DNA of 64,000 nt, taken from positions 66,044-130,043 of the forward strand of contig CASFII010000008.1 of the NCBI GenBank assembly GCA_949294735.1. Reading direction: 5' to 3'. Positions 23,639-31,795 of the stretch are shown one piece after another. The position numbers and the translations under genes were made by a program. The number at the start of each line of letters is the position of its first letter. Positions within the stretch are counted from its first letter, which is position 1. This stretch comes from an uncultured Coriobacteriaceae bacterium. Its GTDB lineage: Bacteria; Actinomycetota; Coriobacteriia; Coriobacteriales; Eggerthellaceae. The notes below the pieces were generated by a model. That model saw nothing but the letters and a program-made list of their open reading frames with translations, did no database searches and was not told the origin of the DNA.

Positions 23639-25033
23639 CTACTGCTTAGTTTGAGTGGCTGCGGGAGGAGGCGTTTTCAAAATTCGTTTGATGTTGAGCG
23701 CAAACAAAGTTGTACAGAACAACACTGAGGTAATGTCAGAAACAGGTTCGGCAATATACACGCCCGTAACCCCAAAGAAATGCGGAAAGATGAGTGCCAG
23801 CGGAATAAGCAGCACTATTTTACGCATAAGGGCCACGGTAATGGAAAATTTCGACTGCCCCAGCCCCACAAATGACGACTGAATGGCCATTTGAATACCA
23901 AAAACAATAATCCCCAGATAGAAATAAGGAGCTGTTTTCACCACCAGACTGACCAGCTCTGGGTCTTCGGTGAAAAGTTGCGCCACAGCTCCTCGAAAAT
24001 AAATCACCAACAGGGTGCATACGCATACCACACTAAACGTAGTGGCAATCATCCGCTTAATAGTTTGTTTCACACGGGGAATATTTCCAGCTCCATAGTT
24101 GTAGCTCACAATGGGTTGCACACCTTGATTAAAACCATTTGAAGGGGCAAATATAAGCTGAAAAACACTTTGCAGTACGGTAAATGTGCCTACGTACACA
24201 TCTCCCCCGTAAGCTTGAAGCGTGCCGTTTAGCACAATCACTATTAAGCTTTCTGTTGCCTGCATGGCAAACGGCGCACTTCCCAACGCCAGAATAGACC
24301 CCATCAAGGAAAGTTGAGGATTAATCCATCGGCGCTCAAAGGTAAAAGCACTGTTTTTTCTGAATAGGAATACGCAGGTCAAAAGTGCTGAAACGCCTTG
24401 TGAAACAACGCTTGCTAAACCAGCACCTACAATACCCATATCCATTCCGAAAATGAACACCACGTCCAAAACAATGTGCAGCACTGCACCCGTAGTAATG
24501 GCTACTAACGTAAAACGGGAATCACCCTGAGCCAGCAAAAATGGTGTCAGCCCCAAATAAGCCATCACGAAAAACGTGCCTAAAAGATACATGGAAAGAT
24601 AGCTCACACCGTAGGGCAGCGTGTGCGGACTAGCGCCAAACAAAAGCAGCAAGTCTTCTTTGAAGACGTAGAACAACGCCATGAGCAAAATCGCAAAAAT
24701 TCCCAGAAGAATCATGGAGTTTCGCAAGATGATGTTTGCCTGTCGCTTGTTGCCGCTGCCTAACGCAATAGAAGCAAGCGGTGCTCCGCCCGCGCCCGTA
24801 AACGCCGCGAAGGAAGAAATGAGCATGATGATGGGTAGGCACACGCCAACGCCTGTCAAAGCATCGGCACCTACTCCTGGAATGTGCCCTATAAAAATAC
24901 GGTCGATTATGGTGTAAAGGATGTTGACCAACTGAGATGCAACAGAGGGCAGCGCGAGCCGCACCATGAGCCTTCCTAGCGGTTCAGTTCCTAAAAACTC
25001 TTTCGACGATGAATTCTGCTGTGTGTTCGCCAT
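23639..25033 (-). CDS. MATE-family efflux transporter 1
   Basis: 464 residues from ATG 25033, preceded by CAGGAAGAAC; a TTG start 30 nt upstream is less likely. About 12 membrane segments in two similar halves. N-terminal GTEPLGRLMVRLALPSVASQLVNILY and QLIFAPSNGFNQGVQPIVSYNYGAGN are typical of the MATE/MepA group that exports cationic drugs with H+ or Na+. A second MATE protein is encoded at 44015-45625. The gene lies 45 nt downstream of the LytS-type kinase. Confidence 0.92.
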   Translation of the reverse strand: MANTQQNSSSKEFLGTEPLGRLMVRLALPSVASQLVNILYTIIDRIFIGHIPGVGADALTGVGVCLPIIMLISSFAAFTGAGGAPLASIALGSGNKRQANIILRNSMILLGIFAILLMALFYVFKEDLLLLFGASPHTLPYGVSYLSMYLLGTFFVMAYLGLTPFLLAQGDSRFTLVAITTGAVLHIVLDVVFIFGMDMGIVGAGLASVVSQGVSALLTCVFLFRKNSAFTFERRWINPQLSLMGSILALGSAPFAMQATESLIVIVLNGTLQAYGGDVYVGTFTVLQSVFQLIFAPSNGFNQGVQPIVSYNYGAGNIPRVKQTIKRMIATTFSVVCVCTLLVIYFRGAVAQLFTEDPELVSLVVKTAPYFYLGIIVFGIQMAIQSSFVGLGQSKFSITVALMRKIVLLIPLALIFPHFFGVTGVYIAEPVSDITSVLFCTTLFALNIKRILKTPPPAATQTKQ

Positions 25034-25078
25034 GTTCTTCCTGTTTTCCTTGCTGTAAGCCAAACAACACGTAATGTC

Positions 25079-26401
25079 TTATATTGAATCTGCCGCGCGC
25101 CCCTTCAGAACAAGCGTAACGGTAGTTCCTACCCCAAGCTCACTTTCCACTTCCATGTGGGTACCTAGACCAAAATTACCCAGCAAACGTTCACGAACGT
25201 TTCGCATAGCAATGCCTAAACCACCCGTAGACTTAGGACTAGAAATGTTTTGCTGAACCTCTTCGTCCATACCCACACCATCATCTGAAATACGCACAAT
25301 CACGTCTTCGCCATCTATGTAGGCATCCACCTCAATGGTCAGCAAACCTTCAGAAGGCATAGCGTGGCGCACTGCATTTTCAACCAACGGCTGAATGACG
25401 AAAGGCGGAATAAGCATTTCTTCCACTTCAGGCTGGATGTTGGTTTTCATAGCAACACGATCGGCACCAAAACGTGCAACCTCGAACGCAAAGTAACGCT
25501 TCGTTTGTTCAATTTCTCGAGCAAACAAAATTAAATCGCTAGAGTCTTCCAAAATGCGACGATAAAACACCGCGAACTCACGCAACAATGTGCGCGCTTT
25601 GTCTGGGTTGGTGCGAATAAGCGAAGCGATAGTGTTGATGGTATTAAACAAGAAGTGGGGGTTAATCTGGCTCTGTAAAGCTTTAAGGCGCATGCTGGTT
25701 GCCAGCTTTTCCTGCTCTTCCATGGACATAGCAGCCATCTGAGTGGAAAGCAGCCTGCCAAAACCCTGTGCAATGGATACCTGTGTTTCGTTTACCTGCT
25801 TGGCATTAGTGAAGTAGAATTTCAAAACGCCTGCAACGTTGTGTCCCACAATCAAAGGAACAACGATACCTGCCTGAATTTTGCTACTTTGTGCTTCGCT
25901 GTTTTCAGTAGTGAAACCAATTTCTTCAGCTGAAGTAAGCACACGCATTTCTCCGTCAGTCAGCACCTCATGCGTTGCTTTGGTATGAATAAGCGTTCCC
26001 GGAGGGTTGTCTTCTTCTCCAAGCCCTTTATACCCCAGAATTTTTTCTTTGTCGGTAATGGCAATTGCTGCGGCCGCTGTAGAGGGCAGTAACAAAGAGC
26101 AGATATTAAGGGCTGCTTCAGGCGTTATGCCCTCTTTCATATAGTCAAGCGTTTGGCTTGCCAAGCGAAGCATGGCATCAGACTGACGCGCACGAACGCT
26201 TTCGGGGTCAAGCAGCAAACGCGAAACAATTAAAAGAGAGCAAGTAAACACAATGCCCGCTGCAGCTACCAGCCAAAAATCTCGGTTTGGGTTAATCATC
26301 AGCCACAGAAGCGTCATGGCGGAAACCACCACAATGGTAAATATAAGCATTTCCCACACGAAGAAACGTGGATATTTATCCTTACCCGGAGTGCTTGGCA
26401 C
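25079..26401 (-). CDS. LytS-type sensor histidine kinase with GAF domain
   Basis: 440 residues. Two N-terminal membrane helices (about 15-35 and 43-62), a GAF-like domain (about 85-220), then a His_kinase domain with the phospho-acceptor in LQSQINPHFLFNTINT and a HATPase domain with LVENAVRHAM, SDDGVGM and GGLGIAMRNVRERL. This is the LytS/YehU class that normally signals to LytTR regulators. The likely partner is at 16983-17696. It lies 25 nt downstream of the TauE/SafE exporter, so the two may be coordinated. The N-terminus lacks the 5TM-LYT sensor domain. Confidence 0.92.
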   Translation of the reverse strand: MPSTPGKDKYPRFFVWEMLIFTIVVVSAMTLLWLMINPNRDFWLVAAAGIVFTCSLLIVSRLLLDPESVRARQSDAMLRLASQTLDYMKEGITPEAALNICSLLLPSTAAAAIAITDKEKILGYKGLGEEDNPPGTLIHTKATHEVLTDGEMRVLTSAEEIGFTTENSEAQSSKIQAGIVVPLIVGHNVAGVLKFYFTNAKQVNETQVSIAQGFGRLLSTQMAAMSMEEQEKLATSMRLKALQSQINPHFLFNTINTIASLIRTNPDKARTLLREFAVFYRRILEDSSDLILFAREIEQTKRYFAFEVARFGADRVAMKTNIQPEVEEMLIPPFVIQPLVENAVRHAMPSEGLLTIEVDAYIDGEDVIVRISDDGVGMDEEVQQNISSPKSTGGLGIAMRNVRERLLGNFGLGTHMEVESELGVGTTVTLVLKGRAADSI

Positions 26402-26426
26402 GGGTTCCCTCCTTCGTCAGTGTTAC

Positions 26427-27389
26427 TTAGAACATAAATTCATTTGCCACCAGGGCAACGGCGCCAAAGCATAAGAAGACGCCAAAGAAAATGCGTAGCG
26501 TGCGTTCGGGAACCAGCTTCACCAAACGCGCACCTATCATGGCACCTGGAATTGAACCGAGCGCTACGCTTAAACCGGTAAGGTATTCAACATTGCCGAA
26601 GATGCCCTGCTCAACAACGCCTGGAATAGCCAGAATCATTACCGCAATAAGAGAAGTGCCTGAAGCCAGCTTCATGGGAATATGCAGAAACGAAAGCATG
26701 AGCGGAATCATAATGAAGCCGCCGCCGACCCCTACGTAGCCAGAACCTAAGCCAGCGCCAAGTCCAATCAAACAACCAATGAGGAAGTGTTTACGTGTAG
26801 GCTTAAAGGAAGCCTGGGAAACTACAGTATCTGGTTCCTCTTCAGATAATGCTTCCATCTCTTGAAGGTTTTCAGCCTCAATAGCATCAACTTCGGCTTT
26901 TATAACGTCGGCAACTTTAGTGCCTTCAGCATCTTCGGCAGCATTTTTGACTTCAGATGCCTCGGACACCCCTGCAGTCTCAGCCTGTTTTTTTCCCTTC
27001 TTCTCAGGCTTGGGCAGCTTCAGCGCTTTGATCAGCATGTTAATAGATGAATACGCAATAATGAGTGCCGCCACCAACATAACAAGCCAGCCAGGGGAAA
27101 TAGTGGCCAGATACACTCCCACTGGAGACATGCAAGCACCGCCTATGCCGCATGCTAAACCAAGCCAGGGGATGCACGACTTTTGTTTGATGTGAGAAAA
27201 CGCACCCGAAAGCGAAGTAGGAATAATGGTAAAGAGCGACGTGCCTGTTGCCACAATGGCGTCCATTGCAAAACCCAAACGATACAGCGGCACCAAAATC
27301 ACGCCGCCGCCAATACCTAAAAGTCCCGAAAGAATGCCAACAAGCAACCCAACGCAGGCAGGCAATATTAAGAGTGTCATTATGTCCAT
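26427..27389 (-). CDS. TauE/SafE-family membrane exporter with acidic loop
   Basis: 320 residues with eight apolar segments in two repeated halves, each opening with a glycine-rich motif (GILSGLLGIGGGVILVPL and GLGAGLGSGYVGVGGGFIMI). The halves are joined by a long cytosolic loop (about residues 138-205) that is rich in Glu, Ala and Lys (EAENLQEMEALSEEEPD). The loop is longer than usual for the family. TauE/SafE proteins move sulfite, sulfoacetate or other organosulfur anions. Its substrate is not evident here. Confidence 0.88.
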   Translation of the reverse strand: MDIMTLLILPACVGLLVGILSGLLGIGGGVILVPLYRLGFAMDAIVATGTSLFTIIPTSLSGAFSHIKQKSCIPWLGLACGIGGACMSPVGVYLATISPGWLVMLVAALIIAYSSINMLIKALKLPKPEKKGKKQAETAGVSEASEVKNAAEDAEGTKVADVIKAEVDAIEAENLQEMEALSEEEPDTVVSQASFKPTRKHFLIGCLIGLGAGLGSGYVGVGGGFIMIPLMLSFLHIPMKLASGTSLIAVMILAIPGVVEQGIFGNVEYLTGLSVALGSIPGAMIGARLVKLVPERTLRIFFGVFLCFGAVALVANEFMF

Positions 27390-27480
27390 GCTGTAGCCTT
27401 GTCCTACTTTTCTCTAGTCAGTTGCGCTAATTTGTATATTGTTTCGTCGCTCACCACGTACCACGTTGCGTCTTGACGTT

Positions 27481-28734
27481 TTATTCCGCAATGTTCAAGC
27501 GGATTTCGCTAGTTGCACCCGGATCAATGTTCTGAACAGGTTCAGGGTGTGCAGACTTCCACAACGCCGTCCGTAGTATCTGGTCGTTTTCCATGCGAGC
27601 CATAAGCTCTGACCACATAAACTGGAACTCAAAGTATTTTGCGCAATTGCGTTCGGCATAAGTTGTAGCCTCGCCCGTAGCAGCCTTTGCTGCCTGACGA
27701 TACGCCTTCTTATCGGGCCTACCCAAGCTACGCAGAAATGCTGTGATGCGAATTCTTTTACGAATACTCGATTCCAAAAACGGCCCTGGATATGGCTCCA
27801 GTGACGAAGGCTTAATCTGCATGAGGTCGATTTGCGTGCGGCTATACTCCATCTTACGATACTCATACAGCCATCTATAAATATCCTGGCGGAAACGCAC
27901 GCCTTCGCTTGCAGTTTCAGGCGGAAGATGACGCAGCCACCATTGGTTGTCGAACCAAATATCCGAACCGTACATGCGCAAATTCAGCATGTAGTCCAAG
28001 TCTTCCCCGCGAGGAATCCAGGGGTCAAACGCAATGCGCTTAAATGCTTCTTTATGCAAAGCCAAACAACCACCGCACACATGATTTGAACGCGAAAGGC
28101 GCGGCCCTTTCATTGCACGCGAAATCCAGGCATTAAAGGCTTTGCCTTGCTGCCAGAAGTGGTTGTACCACTTGTCTTGGCTTAACGATAAATAACTGTC
28201 CTGGGAATTCAAATAGAAACCCGTTTTAGCAAGAATGGGAACACCGCGACGCGTTAACTTTCCTAAACCGTATACCGCGTTACGAAGGAAGTTTTCGTCA
28301 TCAATGACTTCGTCGTCATCCAAAAATACAACAGCATCGAAGCCAAGTACGTTTGCCAGCACCAAGCCAGCATTGCGGATGGCACCATACCCCGTAAGCC
28401 CTACTTCTTTTTGTGCTCTACTGAGCCCAAGCTGTTCCATACGTTGCTGAATAAGCGCCATCTCAGGAGCGCCAACAACCGTGATTTGCAGGTTGGGGAA
28501 AGCTTCGGCAGTGCGTCGTACTTTGTCTGCAGCCTGATTTTCTATGCTAGGCTCACTGGCAACCAAGATAGCGATGTGTCCTAAGCCAATTACTTTTTGC
28601 AAAGAAGCAAGGCATCTTCCCAGTTCGCCTTCTTGAGAAATAGAAGTGGTGTGGTCATACGTAGCAACTACACTGGCGCCTTCTTTGCGCCTGCGCGCTG
28701 AAACGTAGGTAGGAATGACAATCAGTGGATTCAT
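27481..28734 (-). CDS. family 2 glycosyltransferase
   Basis: 417 residues from ATG 28734 (MNPLIVIPTYVSARRR), preceded by AAGGAGCACC. The GT-A fold is seen in PLIVIPTY, GYGAIRNAGL, the metal-binding VVFLDDDEVID and GEDLDYMLNLRMYG. No membrane segment. It transfers a nucleotide-sugar residue to an unknown acceptor, probably an envelope glycan. The next gene downstream (TauE/SafE) is 91 nt away. Confidence 0.85.
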   Translation of the reverse strand: MNPLIVIPTYVSARRRKEGASVVATYDHTTSISQEGELGRCLASLQKVIGLGHIAILVASEPSIENQAADKVRRTAEAFPNLQITVVGAPEMALIQQRMEQLGLSRAQKEVGLTGYGAIRNAGLVLANVLGFDAVVFLDDDEVIDDENFLRNAVYGLGKLTRRGVPILAKTGFYLNSQDSYLSLSQDKWYNHFWQQGKAFNAWISRAMKGPRLSRSNHVCGGCLALHKEAFKRIAFDPWIPRGEDLDYMLNLRMYGSDIWFDNQWWLRHLPPETASEGVRFRQDIYRWLYEYRKMEYSRTQIDLMQIKPSSLEPYPGPFLESSIRKRIRITAFLRSLGRPDKKAYRQAAKAATGEATTYAERNCAKYFEFQFMWSELMARMENDQILRTALWKSAHPEPVQNIDPGATSEIRLNIAE

Positions 28735-28790
28735 GGTGCTCCTTACCACAAGGTTCGTCAAACCCTTTTATTATAGCGCAGCCTTCCCTG

Positions 28791-29381
28791 CTATAGCGTA
28801 GCCTTCCCTGCGCCCTCTTTTAGAATACCCGCCTTGCGTAAACCTTTAGAAAGCGGCAAGCCCAAAAGGTACATAACCAATGCTTCCCCTACACCTGTAG
28901 CGATTAAACCAAAAAGATACATGGGAATATATGCTCCATCAAGCGCAATAGTGGTAAAGGGAATAGTGTAGTAACCCATCCCTTGCAAAATGAGCGGCAG
29001 ATAGGCAGGAACAATAACTGCGTTAGCCACCACAAAGCCCGCGATGGCAAGCGCAGGACGTTCGCGCAGATTCCAGCACCACAGGGCGCCCACGCACGTT
29101 GCCAGGCTGCCGAATGCCACGTCAAAAAGACCCAAAGCTCCAGTACCATTAATAATCATCGCAATTAAATTTGCTAACACGCACCCCGCCGTAAGCCCCG
29201 GAATGGCTGCTGGGGTAAAGAGAGCAACCACGCAAAGTGCTTCAGAAATTCGAAACTGCACAGGCCCCCACGCAAGTCCTTGCAAAAGGAGAAGAGCTAT
29301 CAAGGTAGCGGTGGCATACAGCGCGGCAATCATGCCCGCCTGCGCAACGTACGTAGTTCGATTCATAGATTTTTTGTTCAT
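28791..29381 (-). CDS. queT: QueT-like membrane transporter (ECF S component type)
   Basis: 196 residues from ATG 29381, preceded by CAAGGAGGAATC; the frame is open to 29534 but that part is non-coding leader. Six apolar segments. The family resembles QueT/DUF988: AQAGMIAALYATATLI, GPVQFRISEALCVVALFTPAAIPGLT, GCVLANLIA and GLFDVAFGSLATCVGAL. QueT binds a queuosine precursor for an energy-coupling-factor transporter. No ECF module is nearby, so the symbol is tentative. The 5' leader is about 150-200 nt, and I do not recognise a preQ1 riboswitch in it. Confidence 0.82.
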   Translation of the reverse strand: MNKKSMNRTTYVAQAGMIAALYATATLIALLLLQGLAWGPVQFRISEALCVVALFTPAAIPGLTAGCVLANLIAMIINGTGALGLFDVAFGSLATCVGALWCWNLRERPALAIAGFVVANAVIVPAYLPLILQGMGYYTIPFTTIALDGAYIPMYLFGLIATGVGEALVMYLLGLPLSKGLRKAGILKEGAGKATL

Positions 29382-29426
29382 GATTCCTCCTTGTTCCACG
29401 CTTCCCTCAAACACGAAACAAGGCTT

Positions 29427-29467
29427 TGTGTGCCCATCTTTTGGGATACACAAAAGACATGTGTGTC
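29427..29467. repeat. possible decayed copy of the palindromic dispersed repeat
   Basis: CCCATCTTTTGGG and ACAAAAGACATGTG resemble the two arms of the repeat family seen at 12428, 51779 and 55744 but with several changes. It lies in the queT leader and could form a hairpin there. Assignment is tentative. Confidence 0.35.
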
Positions 29468-29569
29468 GATCCGCTTTTCGGGTTGCGGGGTTTGGGTAAC
29501 TAACATTTCGCGAGTGCAGGACCCAACGGTGCAAACGCGAGGCAAATGCGCCGTCGGCAGTATAACATA

Positions 29570-29602
29570 TTGACTTTAGAGACTATTCCCTGTTCAATAG
29601 TC
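29570..29602 (+). promoter_or_regulatory. spoVG promoter region with inverted repeat
   Basis: TTGACT (29570-29575) and TTCAAT (29593-29598) are 17 bp apart. An inverted repeat GACTATT...AATAGTC (29581-29587 with 29596-29602) overlaps the -10 side, a position suited to a repressor. The start codon follows about 40 bp downstream. Confidence 0.45.
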
Positions 29603-29638
29603 TATACGTGTGTACTAATCCGCTGCAAAGGGGGTTCT

Positions 29639-29929
29639 ATGAACATTACAGACGTGCGGATGCACCTACATCGCCGCGACTCTGAATCACGTCTCAAGGC
29701 TTATGCAGATATCACGATTGACGGTGAATTTGTAGTACATGACATCAAAGTGATTCAAGGCGACAGCGGACTCTTTATGGCTATGCCAAGCCGAAAAATG
29801 GCGGACGATAGGTTTATCGATATTGCACATCCTATTAATTCTGAAGCACGTACCAAACTACAAGGCATCATCATGGAAGCCTATGAAAAAGCTGTTGCAG
29901 AAGATGATGGCTTGGAAGAAGCTGAATAG
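29639..29929 (+). CDS. spoVG: SpoVG-family RNA/DNA-binding regulator
   Basis: 96 residues from ATG 29639 with RBS AAAGGGGG. The sequence opens MNITDVRMHLHRRDSESRLK and contains FVVHDIKVIQGDSGLFMAMPS, the central SpoVG signature, followed by RFIDIAHPINSEARTKLQ. SpoVG binds nucleic acid and tunes gene expression in many Gram-positive bacteria, including ones that do not sporulate. No sporulation gene is present in the window. It is divergent from queT and ends in a good terminator. Confidence 0.95.
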   Translation: MNITDVRMHLHRRDSESRLKAYADITIDGEFVVHDIKVIQGDSGLFMAMPSRKMADDRFIDIAHPINSEARTKLQGIIMEAYEKAVAEDDGLEEAE

Positions 29930-29959
29930 TTCGTTTCGATTTTTCTAATAGATTTAAGG

Positions 29960-29986
29960 GTGCCGGCGAAAGCCGGTACTTTTTTG
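29960..29986 (+). terminator. terminator after spoVG
   Basis: Stem GTGCCGGC/GCCGGTAC around a GAAA loop (29960-29967 with 29972-29979), followed by seven T. It lies 30 bp after the spoVG stop, between convergent spoVG and rsgA. Confidence 0.9.
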
Positions 29987-30031
29987 GTGCACAGTCCTAC
30001 AAATCCTATAACCCGCATTATTTGACAGGAG

Positions 30032-31030
30032 TTACTTTTTCTTCCCTGGTTGTTTAGAGCGACGTCCGTAGCCTCTGCTCTTTTCACCCTTTTGCCACCG
30101 CGCTTGTTCCCTGCGTTCCTGAATCTGATGCACTTCATTTTTTAACGCGCAATATGATTGCCAACGCTCCTTCGACAAGATGCCTTGCTCCACAGCATCA
30201 CGTACAGCGCAGCCTGGTTCATTTTCATGGCGACAGTCGCGGAACTTACACTGCTCGGCAAGCTCTTCGATGTCAGCAAAGGCGGTTTCAATCCCCGCAT
30301 CAGCATCCCAAAGACCAAGCCCACGCACTCCTGGCATATCCACTACACGACCTCCACCAGGGATGCTTATCATTTCGCGACTTACCGTGGTGTGCCTGCC
30401 GCGTCCATCGCTTTCGCGCACTGCACCCGTAGCTTGCACTTCTTTGCCCACGAGTAAATTCACTAAGCTTGACTTTCCTACCCCGCTTTTTCCTATAAGC
30501 ACCACTGTTTCGCCTTCAGGAATAAGTTCCCGTAAGGCTTCTATGCTTTCAGGATCTTCGGAAGAGATGACGAGCGTTTGTACCCCCTGACCCACCAAGG
30601 CATTAACTTTTTGTCGTACTTTTTCTACCTGCTCTTCGCTTTCGGCCAAGTCAGCTTTGGTAAGCACAACTGTTACGGGGGCCTTGGTTTCGTGAGCTAG
30701 TACTAACTCACGTTCCAGGCGGCGCTCGTTAAGTTCAGCCAGAGGTTGCGTAACCATAACTCTGCTGAAGTTTGCCGCCAATACCTGCGGCAAGGCACGT
30801 TCGGTGGGATCTTTACGCACCAGTTCAGTACTGCGCGGCAATATATCTTCAATAATGGCTGTGTCATGGTTTTCGGGAAGGTCTAACAGGAGTTTATCGC
30901 CGATGACCGCACGAAATTCCTTGCCCTTTACCAGCGCTGTTGCGTGCTTACAGCGAATGAGCTTATTATCTTCGGTACAAACCAGCGGAAACCCGCGATC
31001 TAATTTAACGACTTCACCCCTACACTGCAT
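30032..31030 (-). CDS. rsgA: ribosome small subunit-dependent GTPase A
   Basis: 332 residues. An N-terminal OB fold (residues about 1-80) is followed by a circularly permuted GTPase domain, with G4 TKADLAE before the P-loop GKSGVGKSSLVNLL and G3 DMPGVRGLGL. The C-terminal zinc domain is CKFRDCRHENEPGCAV, and the tail is basic (KSRGYGRRSKQPGKKK). RsgA matures the 30S subunit. It starts 3 nt after the stop of the exported protein at 31034, so it is the last gene of an rlmH-trkH series. Confidence 0.95.
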   Translation of the reverse strand: MQCRGEVVKLDRGFPLVCTEDNKLIRCKHATALVKGKEFRAVIGDKLLLDLPENHDTAIIEDILPRSTELVRKDPTERALPQVLAANFSRVMVTQPLAELNERRLERELVLAHETKAPVTVVLTKADLAESEEQVEKVRQKVNALVGQGVQTLVISSEDPESIEALRELIPEGETVVLIGKSGVGKSSLVNLLVGKEVQATGAVRESDGRGRHTTVSREMISIPGGGRVVDMPGVRGLGLWDADAGIETAFADIEELAEQCKFRDCRHENEPGCAVRDAVEQGILSKERWQSYCALKNEVHQIQERREQARWQKGEKSRGYGRRSKQPGKKK

Positions 31031-31033
31031 AAA

Positions 31034-31795
31034 CTAGCGCTGCCGTTCCTTCAGGGCTCCGTACACAATAATCATCACGACACCAATTGCTACTACAATG
31101 GCGCCAGGAATAAATGCGTTTATGTCGAAGGAGGCCTTTGCGACCTTTCCTTTTTCTACCACGTTGACGTGCTCAGCGTGGATGTCCGAAATCCCCTCAT
31201 GTTCTGAACAAGCCAAATGATAAGTACCTTGTACCTGCAAAATGGTGCCAGTAGAACCATATCTTCCATACAAGTCTATGCTCTTTGCTGCTTCGTGCGA
31301 CATGTAGATGGAAATGGTGTTGTTGAGCGTGTCTTCTGACGCAAGCGTAATCCAGCAAAACTGGCCTGTCATATCGGCGTTGATTTTGTCGCCAATGGTT
31401 TCGCCAACCACTTGCACCGTTTGTCCGTCAAAGTACGCATCGGCACCTGCAAGGTCGTCGATAGAGGTGCTGTAGATAAAAGAGCTGTCGGGCAACTGCT
31501 GAGGGTTAATGAGGTTGTCATCAGAAAGTTCGTCGGTTTCGGCCTTTGAGTCCTCCGAAGAACCATCCGCAGAACTTCCTTTCGCGGTATTGTCGCCTGC
31601 GCCGCTTTCGTCTGCTGTAGATTCGACGGCTGTTGCGCCAGAGTTAGGAGCTGTTTCTGCAAAGGCCGTTTCCTGCCACACCCCTAAAGCGGTTGCAAAT
31701 ACCACCATCACGAAAAGCAAGACAGCACAAGCTCCCAAGGCGTTTCGCGTTGAATGCTGCGTGTTGCATGTTGTATGCGCTCCCTTACGCATCAT
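31034..31795 (-). CDS. membrane-anchored extracytoplasmic OB-fold-like protein of unknown role
   Basis: 253 residues. An N-terminal signal/anchor (ALGACAVLLFVMVVFATALGV, about 19-39) is followed by an Ala/Ser/Glu/Asp-rich linker (about 45-92) and a beta-rich domain (about 105-215, VQVVGETIGDKINAD, WITLASEDTLNN, GTILQVQGTYHLAC) that looks like an OB fold. A C-terminal helix (FIPGAIVVAIGVVMIIVYGAL) closes the protein. I do not recognise a function. The start overlaps the trkH stop by four bases, so it may assist the potassium channel or be merely co-transcribed. Confidence 0.75.
   Translation of the reverse strand: MMRKGAHTTCNTQHSTRNALGACAVLLFVMVVFATALGVWQETAFAETAPNSGATAVESTADESGAGDNTAKGSSADGSSEDSKAETDELSDDNLINPQQLPDSSFIYSTSIDDLAGADAYFDGQTVQVVGETIGDKINADMTGQFCWITLASEDTLNNTISIYMSHEAAKSIDLYGRYGSTGTILQVQGTYHLACSEHEGISDIHAEHVNVVEKGKVAKASFDINAFIPGAIVVAIGVVMIIVYGALKERQR

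Noticed and set aside
29382..29638. preQ1 riboswitch in the queT leader
   Set aside because: I could not match the class I or II core by eye; only a decayed repeat-like hairpin is visible.
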